From: Flavobacteriaceae bacterium bin25
Lineage (GTDB): Bacteria > Bacteroidota > Bacteroidia > Flavobacteriales > Flavobacteriaceae
Length of the DNA: 51,910 nt
Direction of reading: 5' to 3'
Assembly: GCA_002238525.1 (NCBI GenBank)
Contig: MPMN01000013.1
Coordinates: forward strand, 1-51,910
Positions 1-9,817 of this stretch are shown here, piece after piece; within the stretch, counting starts at the first letter, position 1, and the number at the start of each line of letters is the position of its first letter. Below the pieces are notes generated by a model. It did no database searches and had not been told where the DNA came from. It saw only the letters and a program-made list of their open reading frames with translations. Made by a program: the position numbers and the translations under genes.

Positions 1-1002
1 GTTTTCCGATCACTTTATACCAAAAAGAGATCAAAGAAAACGAAAATGGCAATGGTTATCTTTTGTTAAAAAGAGGACTCTTTATTCAAATAAGAGGATA
101 TAAGAAACAGATTTGCCGTTATAGTAAGCCCAGGTTTTTACAGGGGTGTATCATCAAAGAAATTGCCGATAGAAGTAATCCGGAGAATAGAAGAGGACGA
201 AATAAATATAAAGAGAATAAGTGGTATTTGTCTATTCAGTGTGAAGTAGATGCTGTTGAAAAACAAATAGGCCATATAGGTATAGAGAATATCGTAGGTA
301 TAGATAGGAATGTAGGTCAAGTAGCCGATAGTAATGGACAGATTCATTTTCTAGCTGACACCAAGAAGGAAGAAAAGAGGTTGAAAGTTCTTCAAAGAAG
401 AAGGGCGAAAAAACAACATGGTAGCAATAAAGCCTACAAAACGAATATCCTTATAGCCAAAAAGCACAAAAAGATAAAAAACAAAAGAAATGATGCACTA
501 AGAAAAGTATGCAAAAAGATATCCAGTAATTCTGATTTAGCGGTATTGGAAGATTTGAAAACCAAGAATATGACAAGATCAGCTAAGGGAACAATGGACA
601 ATCCCGGCAAAAACGTGAAGCAAAAATCGGGGTTGAATAGAGTGATTTTAAAAACGGCATGGCATAGATTTGAAATTTATTTAGGACAAAAAATGCTGGT
701 CATTAAAATCCCTCCTCATTATACCTCATTATACCTCACAAGAGTGTAGCCGGTGTGGAGCTAGGGACAAAAAGAATCGAACAACACAATCGGAATTTAA
801 ATGTTTAAGCTGTGGATTTTCTATGAATGCGGATATCAATGCTGCCAATAACATCAGGGACATCGGAGCGTGTTCCTTCTTCCAAAATATGGGAAGTAAA
901 GAGTGTTCCTTGTCGAATCGGGCGATGGTACACCGAACCTTTAAAATACCTTGGATCATGCATGGTCGTAAAGGGAAAAAGGGGGTAAGTCAACATGAGT
1001 AG
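1..1002 (+). pseudogene. TnpB (IS200/IS605 OrfB-type) RNA-guided nuclease relic, 5' end outside window, frameshifted
   Basis: The frame is open from the left edge and reads as the C-terminal two thirds of a TnpB protein. Visible are the first RuvC aspartate in GIDRNVGQVAD, the RuvC glutamate in LAVLEDLKTKN and, after a frameshift, the zinc finger CSRCG...CLSCG with the last RuvC aspartate in NADINAANNI. The first frame ends early at a TAG at 747-749. Removing one copy of a 10-bp tandem duplication (714-733) restores an open frame to the TAG at 1000-1002. All catalytic residues I can see are otherwise kept, so inactivation looks recent. No TnpA gene or end hairpin is visible. An omega RNA would be expected near the 3' end but was not identified. 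Confidence 0.85.
714..733 (+). repeat. 10-bp tandem duplication that breaks tnpB
   Basis: The unit cctcattata occurs twice in a row, followed by cctcac. One copy reads in frame through PPHYTSQECSRCG. Two copies shift the frame and give a stop 14 bases further on. A 10-bp duplication is typical of replication slippage. Confidence 0.85.
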
Positions 1003-1180
1003 ATTTTTATCTACATATAGCTTTCGTTATAAACGAATTCTAATCCACAATAAAGTGATTAGAGCCAATGAATTTATCTGTAAACAGGAAAAGCAAACCA
1101 GATTATTAAATTACATTTCATGGGGTGTATGGTTGTATTGGATATTCACATTAATAACCATTTTAATAATTCTTTTTTGA
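995..1180 (+). CDS. Doubtful 61-aa ORF with one hydrophobic C-terminal segment
   Basis: The ATG overlaps the last codons of the tnpB relic. The product is basic at the N-terminus and ends in one strongly hydrophobic stretch (about residues 43-61). It resembles no family I recognise and lies in IS-derived DNA, so it may be a chance ORF. Confidence 0.15.
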   Translation: MSRFLSTYSFRYKRILIHNKVIRANEFICKQEKQTRLLNYISWGVWLYWIFTLITILIILF

Positions 1181-1281
1181 TAATTCATGTTTCTTTTGGA
1201 GGTAAAAATCGCATCATTTTATTAATTTCCAGTCAATTACGTTCATTTTGATGTTCCATAAAAATCGTTGACTTATGAATT

Positions 1282-1705
1282 AACTATTTTATCGTAAAAA
1301 GAGGGTTGTTACTGCTGATATTAAAGGTAAAAGACCCATTTCTGATGGTATAATCATATTACTTGAAGCCATTGAACGGATTACCAAATTCCTCAAGGGT
1401 TTTTCTCAGATTTTAATTGGTGACCGTTATCAGTGCTTGGTTGTTCATTCTGTACTGAATTGGTCAAACAGTAAGTGTATATTATTTGACAGGATTATGA
1501 AGATTGTATTGATGTAAACTATTTGAAAAACGATCCTGCTTTCCAGCACATATAGGATGTAGAATTAGCCTCTCAACTCCACCATGAGTCGTTTTCAAAA
1601 TATATGGTTAATACCTATATTTCGTCCATGGAAAATCAAGAAAAAAGTGAAACCAACCAGAACGGTTCAAGTAAGAGGGTTTTGTCGTTGGGAATAGATT
1701 TATAA
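1282..1705 (+). pseudogene. IS1380-family transposase N-terminal relic
   Basis: Three-frame reading gives decayed segments in the order seen in IS1380-type transposases: an N-terminal VVTADIKGKRPISDGI, then IERITKFLKGFSQ, then after a frameshift near 1495 YEDCIDVNYLKNDPAFQ and ELASQ. It carries at least one frameshift and one in-frame stop (after PAFQHI). The DDE core is absent. From about 1706 to 2095 I see only stop-rich AT-rich sequence, probably the rest of the dead element. The family call rests on the YEDxxDxxxLxxDPAFQ and LASQ patterns. Confidence 0.55.
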
Positions 1706-2095
1706 ATAGTTGATTATCAATGCTATAATGCCGATATGGATAAACTTGTGCAAAGAAAATAGAAATGCCCTATTGGCCAAGTACGGCTATCAGATAGTGC
1801 AATAAAGAAAAAGAACACCGGAACAACAAAAGAATGTCACCCAATCCTGTTCATAGCTTTTCAAACCAGATGAAAACATAGAAAACTTGAGGTAGAATGA
1901 GGTAAATCCACCTGGATATTCTAAGCTAGTGATTAATTTAATGTCTCTGGCTACGGAGATTTAACAGAGTACATTAGAGCTTATTGGTACCGATCATTTA
2001 AAGATGTTTCTCGTAAAGTAACACTTGGAAATGACACCTTTTACAGACCTGATAAGGGTTTCACCCTTATTTCAACCAGAAACTCAAGTCTAATG

Positions 2096-2701
2096 TCACC
2101 ATTTGGGTATGATATGAATCAATACTTGCTGGTTTTTATATTCTTCCAGCCCGGAATAATCTCTAATGCCTCCAATACCACTTCCTGAAATTTGAACTTC
2201 ATAAATATCTGAATCAAATTCAATTCCATTGCTTAGCCAAAAATCATGAATTGATTTTGCCCTACAATATGAAAGTTCATAATTTTTATTGAAACTATCT
2301 TTTGAGGACATACCTTCAATAACAAGTAGATACTTAACATTAAGATCCAAGTCTTTATTTGTGATTCTTAGTGAATCCGTTGTTTTTTCTATTACACTTC
2401 CTACCTCAATCAAATAGTCGAAATCTTTAGGGTTTAAATTACATTTTCCAACTGAAAACTGAATTTGCCTATTCAATTTATACCTCTTATGTTCAAGCTG
2501 GTAATTAAAATACTTTTCATCAAGATTTCTAGTTGCCATTCTAATCTCTTGAATTTTTTGTTTCTCATCTTTAAGGGTATTTAATTCATTTGACTTTTTC
2601 TTAAGATTAAAAAATGTAACAACAAATAACACCAGCATTACATAAAACAAACAGCTCATTATATCGGAAAAGCTAATCCAGAATAATTTATTTTTTTTCA
2701 T
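2096..2701 (-). CDS. MotB/ZorB-like stator protein with OmpA-like C-terminal domain
   Basis: A 201-aa protein with a short basic N-terminus, one TM helix (about residues 6-30) and a coiled-coil-like linker (about 32-70). The C-terminus has the OmpA/MotB layout: ...YLLVIEG, then NYELSYCRAKSIHDFWLS..GI, then a final basic strand. In the TM segment the sequence WISFSDIMSC places an Asp at residue 13, where MotB and ZorB carry the ion-binding aspartate. This residue binds protons or sodium in stator families. The peptidoglycan-binding signature is weak: no TD pair follows IEG, and the usual NRRVEI end reads NQQVLIHI. It is the last gene of the six-gene cluster, 143 bp after the MotA-like gene. 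The MotB-like fold is well supported. A defence role is inference. Confidence 0.75.
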   Translation of the reverse strand: MKKNKLFWISFSDIMSCLFYVMLVLFVVTFFNLKKKSNELNTLKDEKQKIQEIRMATRNLDEKYFNYQLEHKRYKLNRQIQFSVGKCNLNPKDFDYLIEVGSVIEKTTDSLRITNKDLDLNVKYLLVIEGMSSKDSFNKNYELSYCRAKSIHDFWLSNGIEFDSDIYEVQISGSGIGGIRDYSGLEEYKNQQVLIHIIPKW

Positions 2702-2844
2702 TTCACTTCACCCCCATCCAATTAATTATATTTATTTCACTGTTTTCTCATGAAAGCAGAAATCCACACATGAGGAGTATTCTTTACTTTATCCAGAACG
2801 ATAAGTCACCATTATTGATAAACAGATTGCTCTATAACGATTCA

Positions 2845-4572
2845 TCATTTCTTCTTTCTCCTAAAGGGAATAAGCCGTAATAGAGTTTTCTTTTTAGCTA
2901 CGGAAGCCGAAGTCGGTTTTTTCTCAGTATTGATTTTGCCTGAATTTAAATCACTAGAAATCTTGGAAAAATATTCGATCTTAGAATTTAATGTGTTGAG
3001 TACTGAAAGAATTCCATTGATTTTGTAACTAAACGATGATATTGTCATGTCAGTTGATTTTTGCACTCTATCTTTTATTTCGGGCAACTCTTTTAAATAG
3101 TTGAGTTTTTGAATTTGTGATGATTCATCTGAACAAAATTGAGAAAACTCTTCCTTAGAATGTTGTGTTAGCTCTTCTACACTTTTTTTCAATTGAATAT
3201 ATTTTTTTTCAAGGAATGTATCAAATTCACTAACACTTTCTTTAAAACAATTCATCTTTTCTTTTGCATCAGCATTGAAAAGAATACCCGTTTCATTAAT
3301 TTGATTTTGAAATTCCGAGAAATCCTCCTTTAATTTTATATTTGTATTTTTTGTATCCGATAACAGATCTTCAGTAGACTTGTTTATGTCCAAACGGATA
3401 GTGCCAATGGACTCATTTACTGAACTTTTCAATGATTCAAGAGACATTTTAACTTGATGCATACTATCCACTAAAAAATTCTTAAGAGCATCTTTACATA
3501 GATTAACCGATTCCATTATATCCTGGTTAGAAGATTCAATAAAGTCCTTGGCATAATTTTTAGACCCTTCAATTTCTATCATGTGAGCGTTTAATACCCG
3601 AGTTAAATCATTTGAAAATTGAATATTCTCAGTAACTTGCTTCAGTGCAACATCAATATGAGTTGTTCTTGAAGCAAAATTTTCAAGATTTTCTGATATT
3701 CTCTCCATAGATGACAAATTTTCAGAAAACCTTTCTAATGCAGAAAGGTTTGCTTCTAATTTTTCGAATATTCTCAGGTTAGCAGAAGAAATTTGTTTCA
3801 CATCAATTTTTTCAATGCGCTTTATAATATAATCTTGCTTTTCTAAACTTTTTAAATTGTTATTGGAAGCTTCAACCAGCTTTCCTATGTTGAAAGATAA
3901 AGTATGAGCGTGAGCATCTAAAGAATTTTTTATTCCCTCAAAACCATCACGGTTATACTTATAAATTTTTGGAAGATATTCGTTTTGGAGAAAAGTAAGT
4001 AGCCTATTTTTCCCTCTATTTACTAATTTAAAAGCTGGTTTATAAATTGAATAAGACAGTATTGTACTGAATAATAAACCAAAAAAACTAGCAAGTACAG
4101 CAATCCCTACCGCTCGAAAAAAATCATTTAGATTAAAACTTTGAGTCATGGATAAATCTAATTCTTGGTACAGAGAATAAAGTCCAAACAAAATTCCAAT
4201 CAAGGTGCCAATTAATCCAATGTACAAAGGAGAAGGAATTGATTGGGTAATTTCTTCATCTCTGAGGTAAACTTCCCTTTGTATAATATCTTCAAGAGCA
4301 CTTAGTTTAATCCCAAACCGATAATTATTTTTGATATAATTATTTAAATTCAATATTATTTTACGAAATGCTTGGTCAGATTGTTTGCTTTTTAGTTGAG
4401 GTATTTTAGTTCCATCAGAACAATCAGTTGGTACATCATAGATCGTAGGTTCAGAAACATCAAATACTGATTTGAATTTTCCGATACGAATAATAATGCT
4501 AAAAAAAATGTAAAGTTGAATACATATTATAGCTATAATAACAGCAATTTCAATAATAAAGAGATCGGTCAA
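2845..4572 (-). CDS. MotA/TolQ/ZorA-like channel protein with long coiled-coil tail
   Basis: A 575-aa protein. TM1 is at about residues 5-28. TM2 holds the motif GLIGTLIGILFGLY (about 117-131), the MotA/TolQ/ExbB signature. TM3 (about 150-175) reads AVGIAVLASFFGLLFS, the second conserved channel helix. The remaining 400 residues are cytoplasmic and heptad-rich, ending in a very basic tail (RLIPFRRKKK). A long tail after a MotA-like channel is the hallmark of ZorA in Zorya anti-phage systems, where ZorA pentamers surround a ZorB dimer. Its partner here is the MotB-like gene just downstream. The 233 bp upstream, to the actin-like gene, contain no ORF and could hold a second promoter. No ZorC, ZorD or ZorE gene is visible. 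Confidence 0.78.
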   Translation of the reverse strand: MTDLFIIEIAVIIAIICIQLYIFFSIIIRIGKFKSVFDVSEPTIYDVPTDCSDGTKIPQLKSKQSDQAFRKIILNLNNYIKNNYRFGIKLSALEDIIQREVYLRDEEITQSIPSPLYIGLIGTLIGILFGLYSLYQELDLSMTQSFNLNDFFRAVGIAVLASFFGLLFSTILSYSIYKPAFKLVNRGKNRLLTFLQNEYLPKIYKYNRDGFEGIKNSLDAHAHTLSFNIGKLVEASNNNLKSLEKQDYIIKRIEKIDVKQISSANLRIFEKLEANLSALERFSENLSSMERISENLENFASRTTHIDVALKQVTENIQFSNDLTRVLNAHMIEIEGSKNYAKDFIESSNQDIMESVNLCKDALKNFLVDSMHQVKMSLESLKSSVNESIGTIRLDINKSTEDLLSDTKNTNIKLKEDFSEFQNQINETGILFNADAKEKMNCFKESVSEFDTFLEKKYIQLKKSVEELTQHSKEEFSQFCSDESSQIQKLNYLKELPEIKDRVQKSTDMTISSFSYKINGILSVLNTLNSKIEYFSKISSDLNSGKINTEKKPTSASVAKKKTLLRLIPFRRKKK

Positions 4573-4805
4573 TTTTTTTTATTTTAAAAATCTGAAATAA
4601 CCTTCGCATGATTTCGATGCTATTATTTTAAAAAAGGAGAAAAGGTTTATATCAGTAAAATTTTAATTTTCGGTTGTTTTTTAGTTGTGGCAATATCAAT
4701 AATAAATCGATAAAAAAGCAATCAAATGTGTTGTATTTAAGACTCTTTGTTTGATTCCAAGATGCTTTTTACATTAGTTACAGTTATTCCTTTCCATAAA
4801 CATTT

Positions 4806-7800
4806 TCAGCTAGAATTATGCTGAGAAAGTTTATATGCAAGACTATTTAAAACACCAATTAAGGGGTAAAAAAAGAGCGTTTCCTCAATTAAGCTTTGTT
4901 GATTTCTGCGAAAAGGAACTATTCCACGATTTAGGTAGTCTAGCAGATGTCGATTTCTAACTTTTTCACATAGTTGGATTAGATCATCTGTCCCATTTTT
5001 CCAAATTTGACTTTTCATTAAGGCCTTATCATGCAATTCGAAGAATATTTTGATAGATTCACTAATTGTATTTTTGAAGTTCTCATCAATATCAGAATAT
5101 TTCATTTTCTGAACCGGTGACTTGTCATTCAAACTATAAACATCAAAAGCCTTTTTGTTTTGTTTCTGTCTTCCCACCCAGTAATATGAACTTGGACTCG
5201 GAATTTGGCGGTTACTAGGATCAATGGATTTTAGAATCCCTTTACAGGTTACCTTTTTTGGTTCTTCTTCAAGTTTAAACTCAATCTCATCAATATCTTC
5301 ACGGTTTAAAACTTGACGGAATATGGAATTTAAATAGGACTTAAATTTGCCATCATCATTAATAATTGTAATCAATTTTGAAGCACCTCCACTAAAAATG
5401 ATTTTTTTTGGACAATTATCGCCACGGACTTTGTCACAACTCTTTATTAAGACAGCAGAATAGTAAAGCACTGCTCCGAAAAAAAGTAAGAAAACAGGAA
5501 TCATTTTACCATTTTCTTTTAGTGATTCACTATAATCTACTTTGTGGTTAACATTTTTGTTCTTGAGTGAAAAAAGAAAATTGCTGAATTCAACCGAATT
5601 CCCCATCTCTAAAATTCTTTCGAACACTTCTCTCTCTTGACCTTCAAGGTAATCTGTGAATTTATCTTTAAAAATAGAGACGAAGCCATTTTTACTCACA
5701 TCCTTAGTGTATCCATTGCCAAATATTTCGTTTCCGCCAAACTTAAATGAGGAAATGAAATATAGTTCTTTGCTACCATTAAAGAAGGCCATATCAGTCG
5801 AACCTCCACCAATATCAATTGTCAAAATGTTGCCATCTTCGTTATCTTTATAGTTGTAGTAAGGTCCAAGGCTTTCTTGAATGGATTTCAGTTTAGACTC
5901 TTGAGGTTCTTTTCCGAAAACTTTTTTATATCCACTCTTCCAACTAGATTTCATTTTTTCTATTTTCCCTTTGCTGAAGTTCTCTGGATATAACCAATAA
6001 ATATTTACTTTATCAGGGCCTACTCCAAGCAGAATAGTTTTATGATAAATGAGTAGCAATAAATGTTCTATAAAACAATTTGTTTTGCTCTTTTGTTGCG
6101 GATCATCAAAATTTTCCCATTTTAAATTCGTATCCTCATCTAAATAACCTGGAATTTTTCTCTTCTCATAAAGCATATAATTGTTGGCATTCAAAATAGG
6201 TTTGTATCCATACTTTTTGTCTGAGTTATGAACTAATACCGAGCGAAAGGGGAATTTAAAACTACCATAAGGAAATATTTCCTGATCAAAGAAAACTTCA
6301 TTTAGACGTTTACCTTCTTCGGTTTCATTGTTGCGTTTTAATAATGATCGCCATAATGGTTTTTCATTATTATTTTCAAAAGGTTCAGTTGTCTCGTCAT
6401 TTGCGTAATATTTATACTCTATGTGTGTATTTGTAGTTCCAAAATCAACCACAAAGTTTAATGGTTTAGTGGTTGTATTCACTTTGGTGTATTTCGGAAC
6501 AATTATACCTTTTATCTCTCCCATAGAAATCTGAATTAAATCAAATGGTGGTGTTTGATAATATTCGCTTCTTAATCCTAATCTCTCATTTTCTTCACCT
6601 AAATCACCATTATTCCTATAACTATGTTTTGTATTATCATGACAAACTAGATCATCTAGATTAATTGGATCTTCAGTATCTCCTGATGATTTTTGATTTT
6701 TAGTATCTCCTGATGATTTTTGATTTGTATCATTTTCTAATAGTTTCGATAGGTAAAATTTACATTTAATTTCCTGATACTTCTTAACATCTTTAAGGTC
6801 AGTCAAAACACCAACAAAGTACTTGGGTTTTTCAATTGAAAAACGCTTGACAAAAGGTGTTATAGAAAAATGTAAATTGAGATTGATGATTTTTCTTTCA
6901 CTCTTCTTATAAGATTTATTGAATGTAATCATCTCATCACTCTTTTTGACTGGTATTGTGATGTGCACCCTAACAACCCCATTCTTTTCTTGAATTTTAA
7001 AATACTTATCAATGTTATCCACTTTAAAATATTTGAAAAACAACGGTTTTAGTGGTAAAAGGTAACCTTCTTTTGAATCAAAATTTTTAGACCAAAAAAA
7101 ATTATTGTCAATTGAATAGGGAATCTTAATAATCTTGTCTTCCAAAAAGTCATCTCTAGAATACCAGGGATAATCATAAATGCTATAGGGTAACCAATTT
7201 TTTTCATTTTCGGGATTGTAGGACCCGTAAGTTTCAATATGTTCTTCGATAATATTTTTTCCCTCCCAAAATTCTGTGTGAGTATAGTTCCATTTGCCTT
7301 TTGGATCAAATTTCCCCCACGGTAAAATAAGAGGTAGGTTTTTATCTTTTTGAGGTTTAAAATCTGGTTTAATTATAAAATCACTTTTTTCTTCAATTTC
7401 TTTTCTCGCAGATTCACTCGAAATATCTACTATACCTAAATCTATCTTGAGAAACTGGCAGTAATTCTTTTCTTCATCTAGATCTAATACATAACATGGA
7501 TTATATTCCTTTTTATCTTCTACACTTTTAGATATTTTTTTACGTAAGTCTTGGTTTACTTTTGGGTTATTATTTTCTAAATAATCGAAAACCTCTGGAA
7601 ATTTAGATTCAAACCCATCTTGTTTTGATATCACATACAAATACTCAACGAACGATTCATCTCTCTCGTAAAGAGGTGTATAATCGGAATTATCAAATAG
7701 TTTGAAATTGTGAAAATCAATTTTATCATTTTTACAAACTTCTCTCACGTCCGGAGATGCAAAGAAAAAAGTTACGGGTGAAGTTGCTCCGATTACCTGT

Positions 7801-8303
7801 TTTGACTTTCTACTAATCAGAAAATATAAGTTGTCTAATTGCTCAAAATTGTAGAGGACATTTCTATTATTTTCAGTTTTGTCTTGATCCTGTTCAAAGT
7901 ACATTTTTATTGTCTCAAATAGATATCGATTTCCTTGATTAACATTTTTGTTGTCTTCATTCGTATTAAAGTTTAAACGGTCTTTGCAGTTCCAAGAGGT
8001 TACTATTAGTTGTTCGTTGAAATGAGGAGTTTTTGAATAATAAAATAGTTGAGCAACATCTAATGCATCAGATACCAAGCGATGATGGGCTGTATTTCCA
8101 TTATATTCTTCTAGAGAATTTATCTTTCTAAATGCTGTTCTTACCAATTCGAATTGTGCAAAAGGACTCGGAATTGACGTAGCAGCTTCGCTGTTAGTTA
8201 TTGACATTGACTTCATCTCACTTTCATCAAATTTTGAACTAACAAACCATCCGCTACCATCCCTAGCATTGGAGTGCAGCCTAAATACATATTTTTCACT
8301 CAT
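4806..8303 (-). CDS. Large protein with C-terminal actin/Hsp70-superfamily ATPase domain
   Basis: A 1165-aa protein. The first ~600 residues match no family I recognise. From about residue 615 the actin/Hsp70/FtsA fold is visible: phosphate-1 motif VVDFGTTNTH (about 617-627), phosphate-2 motif TIDIGGGSTDMAFF (about 825-838) and the adenosine motif IIFSGGAS (about 969-976). All three nucleotide-binding loops look intact, so ATP binding is likely. It is much longer than DnaK or ParM because of the extra N-terminal half. An in-frame 27-bp tandem repeat lies just before the ATPase domain. It starts 12 bp after the tubulin-like gene, so the two are probably co-translated. I infer that it energises or controls assembly of the stator complex encoded downstream. 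Confidence 0.75.
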   Translation of the reverse strand: MSEKYVFRLHSNARDGSGWFVSSKFDESEMKSMSITNSEAATSIPSPFAQFELVRTAFRKINSLEEYNGNTAHHRLVSDALDVAQLFYYSKTPHFNEQLIVTSWNCKDRLNFNTNEDNKNVNQGNRYLFETIKMYFEQDQDKTENNRNVLYNFEQLDNLYFLISRKSKQVIGATSPVTFFFASPDVREVCKNDKIDFHNFKLFDNSDYTPLYERDESFVEYLYVISKQDGFESKFPEVFDYLENNNPKVNQDLRKKISKSVEDKKEYNPCYVLDLDEEKNYCQFLKIDLGIVDISSESARKEIEEKSDFIIKPDFKPQKDKNLPLILPWGKFDPKGKWNYTHTEFWEGKNIIEEHIETYGSYNPENEKNWLPYSIYDYPWYSRDDFLEDKIIKIPYSIDNNFFWSKNFDSKEGYLLPLKPLFFKYFKVDNIDKYFKIQEKNGVVRVHITIPVKKSDEMITFNKSYKKSERKIINLNLHFSITPFVKRFSIEKPKYFVGVLTDLKDVKKYQEIKCKFYLSKLLENDTNQKSSGDTKNQKSSGDTEDPINLDDLVCHDNTKHSYRNNGDLGEENERLGLRSEYYQTPPFDLIQISMGEIKGIIVPKYTKVNTTTKPLNFVVDFGTTNTHIEYKYYANDETTEPFENNNEKPLWRSLLKRNNETEEGKRLNEVFFDQEIFPYGSFKFPFRSVLVHNSDKKYGYKPILNANNYMLYEKRKIPGYLDEDTNLKWENFDDPQQKSKTNCFIEHLLLLIYHKTILLGVGPDKVNIYWLYPENFSKGKIEKMKSSWKSGYKKVFGKEPQESKLKSIQESLGPYYNYKDNEDGNILTIDIGGGSTDMAFFNGSKELYFISSFKFGGNEIFGNGYTKDVSKNGFVSIFKDKFTDYLEGQEREVFERILEMGNSVEFSNFLFSLKNKNVNHKVDYSESLKENGKMIPVFLLFFGAVLYYSAVLIKSCDKVRGDNCPKKIIFSGGASKLITIINDDGKFKSYLNSIFRQVLNREDIDEIEFKLEEEPKKVTCKGILKSIDPSNRQIPSPSSYYWVGRQKQNKKAFDVYSLNDKSPVQKMKYSDIDENFKNTISESIKIFFELHDKALMKSQIWKNGTDDLIQLCEKVRNRHLLDYLNRGIVPFRRNQQSLIEETLFFYPLIGVLNSLAYKLSQHNSS
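6675..6728 (-). repeat. Two in-frame copies of a 27-bp tandem repeat
   Basis: Units 6675-6701 and 6702-6728 differ at one base. They encode the nine-residue unit NQKSSGDTK/E twice in the linker before the actin-like domain. A multiple of three keeps the frame, so length variants would be tolerated. Confidence 0.8.
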
Positions 8304-8315
8304 AGCACTTTCAAA

Positions 8316-9815
8316 TTATTTTGAAACAAATTTTCTAATTGAATGTTCAAACAATCTAAAAAGGGCTGAATGTACTTTGGTGGTATCATGTGGCCAAATC
8401 TTTCTACTAGATATTAATCTATTATTTTCTCGATCTATTGATCTAAAGCCTTTAAAAGGTTTACCTGGCAGAACTCGTAATGCATCCTTACTATTACAAG
8501 TCTTAGGAAAGGGAGCAAAGGCGGGATAATTTTTTCTCATTTCATCTAGCCAATCCCTAAAATGATGTATAAAAGTTTCCACCGAAGAGGTGTATTCTGC
8601 CCCTTCGAAATAGGAGTCGGTTAAAGTAGAATTTTTATACTTTGGTCCACCAATTGAGGAAATCCGATCTAACGTCCACCTTGATACACCAAGCGCCCGT
8701 TTTAAACCTTTTTCTTCCAATAGATAATCACTGAATACTTTAAAGCAAGCAAGATTCCGTTCAATAACATCTCTATCCCTCTTGCTAAGATGATCAAACT
8801 CAATTTCTCCATCAAAAGATTTGTCTAATCCATATTCCTTAACCAGGGGTTTATTTTCTGTTTTTTTAGGACTCTCGCAGAAATCGAAGATCGCAAGGGA
8901 GCCTGCCAATTCGAGAAAGTTGGCATCATTTTTCTGTAAATTAGCACCAATATGGTGTTCATATTCATGATTTATTGAGTTTGTTTCATGTCCAATGAAA
9001 TAAATAGAATCCAATTCTTTATTCTCAATGATAGTTCGATTATAATATGCGATAGCCACTTTGGTCTTTTCTAAAAAAGAATTGGACTTGATTTCTTCAG
9101 GATCAGCCGCTTCAATCTCAGGATCTTTCTTTCCAATTTCAAAGTAAGGCAAGTACGTAATCGCTCCAATTTTGGTGTTCTTTAGTTTCTCTTGACTTTT
9201 AATGCTTTTCAAAAGTAATGGTAACCCGGCTGCTCCAGTACCCCCAAAAATTGAATTTATTAAAAATATAGCGTCATCTTTATCGCATTTATCAACGAAA
9301 TATTTAAACGTTTCAGACTGAGTAATTTGATCTAGGACAACAGTTCCCATGTTTGGATGACCTTTAAAACCAACCTTTAATTCTGATTTTAGATTTTTTT
9401 TTGAATACAATAGTCTGATGAAATTTTTATCATCTGTAGATTTCGTATAGTCTTCATTTAAATTCCTAAACCCGATATAATTTTCAAATGTATTTGTATC
9501 TACACCTTTAAGAAAAAAACGAAAATCAATGTTATCATATCGATTATTCGATTTAAGTGATTGAATTTTTTGATTGAAAAATTCCCCCTTGTCTACGCCA
9601 TCAATGTTGATTCTAATTTTTTGATACAGATTTAGAATTTCCATAGTTCTCATCAAATCACCATTACTGTTATCGGGATCAATTATTATTGGAATTATGT
9701 TAGTGAAACCACCTTTGAGAGTACATCCAGAAGCAAGTAATAGAGATAAAGACTTTATAACCCTAGATCCTGTACCACCTATTCCAATGACGAAAAGTTT
9801 TCTCTTGTCACTCAT
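8316..9815 (-). CDS. Tubulin/FtsZ-like GTPase family protein (Tubulin_2-like)
   Basis: I start it at the ATG at 9815 (MSDKRKLFVIGIGGTGSR), two bases after the upstream stop. The longer open frame to 9881 runs into that gene. The 499-aa product opens with a Rossmann-type loop IGIGGTGSR. About residue 195 it carries FGGTGAAGLP, the tubulin/FtsZ signature loop (GGTG[AST]xG). The rest is poorly conserved and longer than FtsZ. Proteins of this type are known from bacterial families annotated as tubulin-like; they are not cell-division FtsZ. It sits between a small membrane protein and the actin-like ATPase in a tightly packed operon. GTP binding is likely from the motifs. Polymer formation is not shown by the sequence. 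Confidence 0.75.
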   Translation of the reverse strand: MSDKRKLFVIGIGGTGSRVIKSLSLLLASGCTLKGGFTNIIPIIIDPDNSNGDLMRTMEILNLYQKIRINIDGVDKGEFFNQKIQSLKSNNRYDNIDFRFFLKGVDTNTFENYIGFRNLNEDYTKSTDDKNFIRLLYSKKNLKSELKVGFKGHPNMGTVVLDQITQSETFKYFVDKCDKDDAIFLINSIFGGTGAAGLPLLLKSIKSQEKLKNTKIGAITYLPYFEIGKKDPEIEAADPEEIKSNSFLEKTKVAIAYYNRTIIENKELDSIYFIGHETNSINHEYEHHIGANLQKNDANFLELAGSLAIFDFCESPKKTENKPLVKEYGLDKSFDGEIEFDHLSKRDRDVIERNLACFKVFSDYLLEEKGLKRALGVSRWTLDRISSIGGPKYKNSTLTDSYFEGAEYTSSVETFIHHFRDWLDEMRKNYPAFAPFPKTCNSKDALRVLPGKPFKGFRSIDRENNRLISSRKIWPHDTTKVHSALFRLFEHSIRKFVSK

Positions 9816-9817
9816 TA

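Noticed and set aside
2096-4572. Flagellar MotAB or TolQR/ExbBD
   Set aside because: No flagellar or Tol/Ton genes nearby, and the 400-residue tail of the channel protein is unlike MotA, TolQ or ExbB.
8316-9815. Cell-division FtsZ
   Set aside because: Too long, poorly conserved outside the signature loop and not in a division cluster; fits the non-division tubulin-like families.
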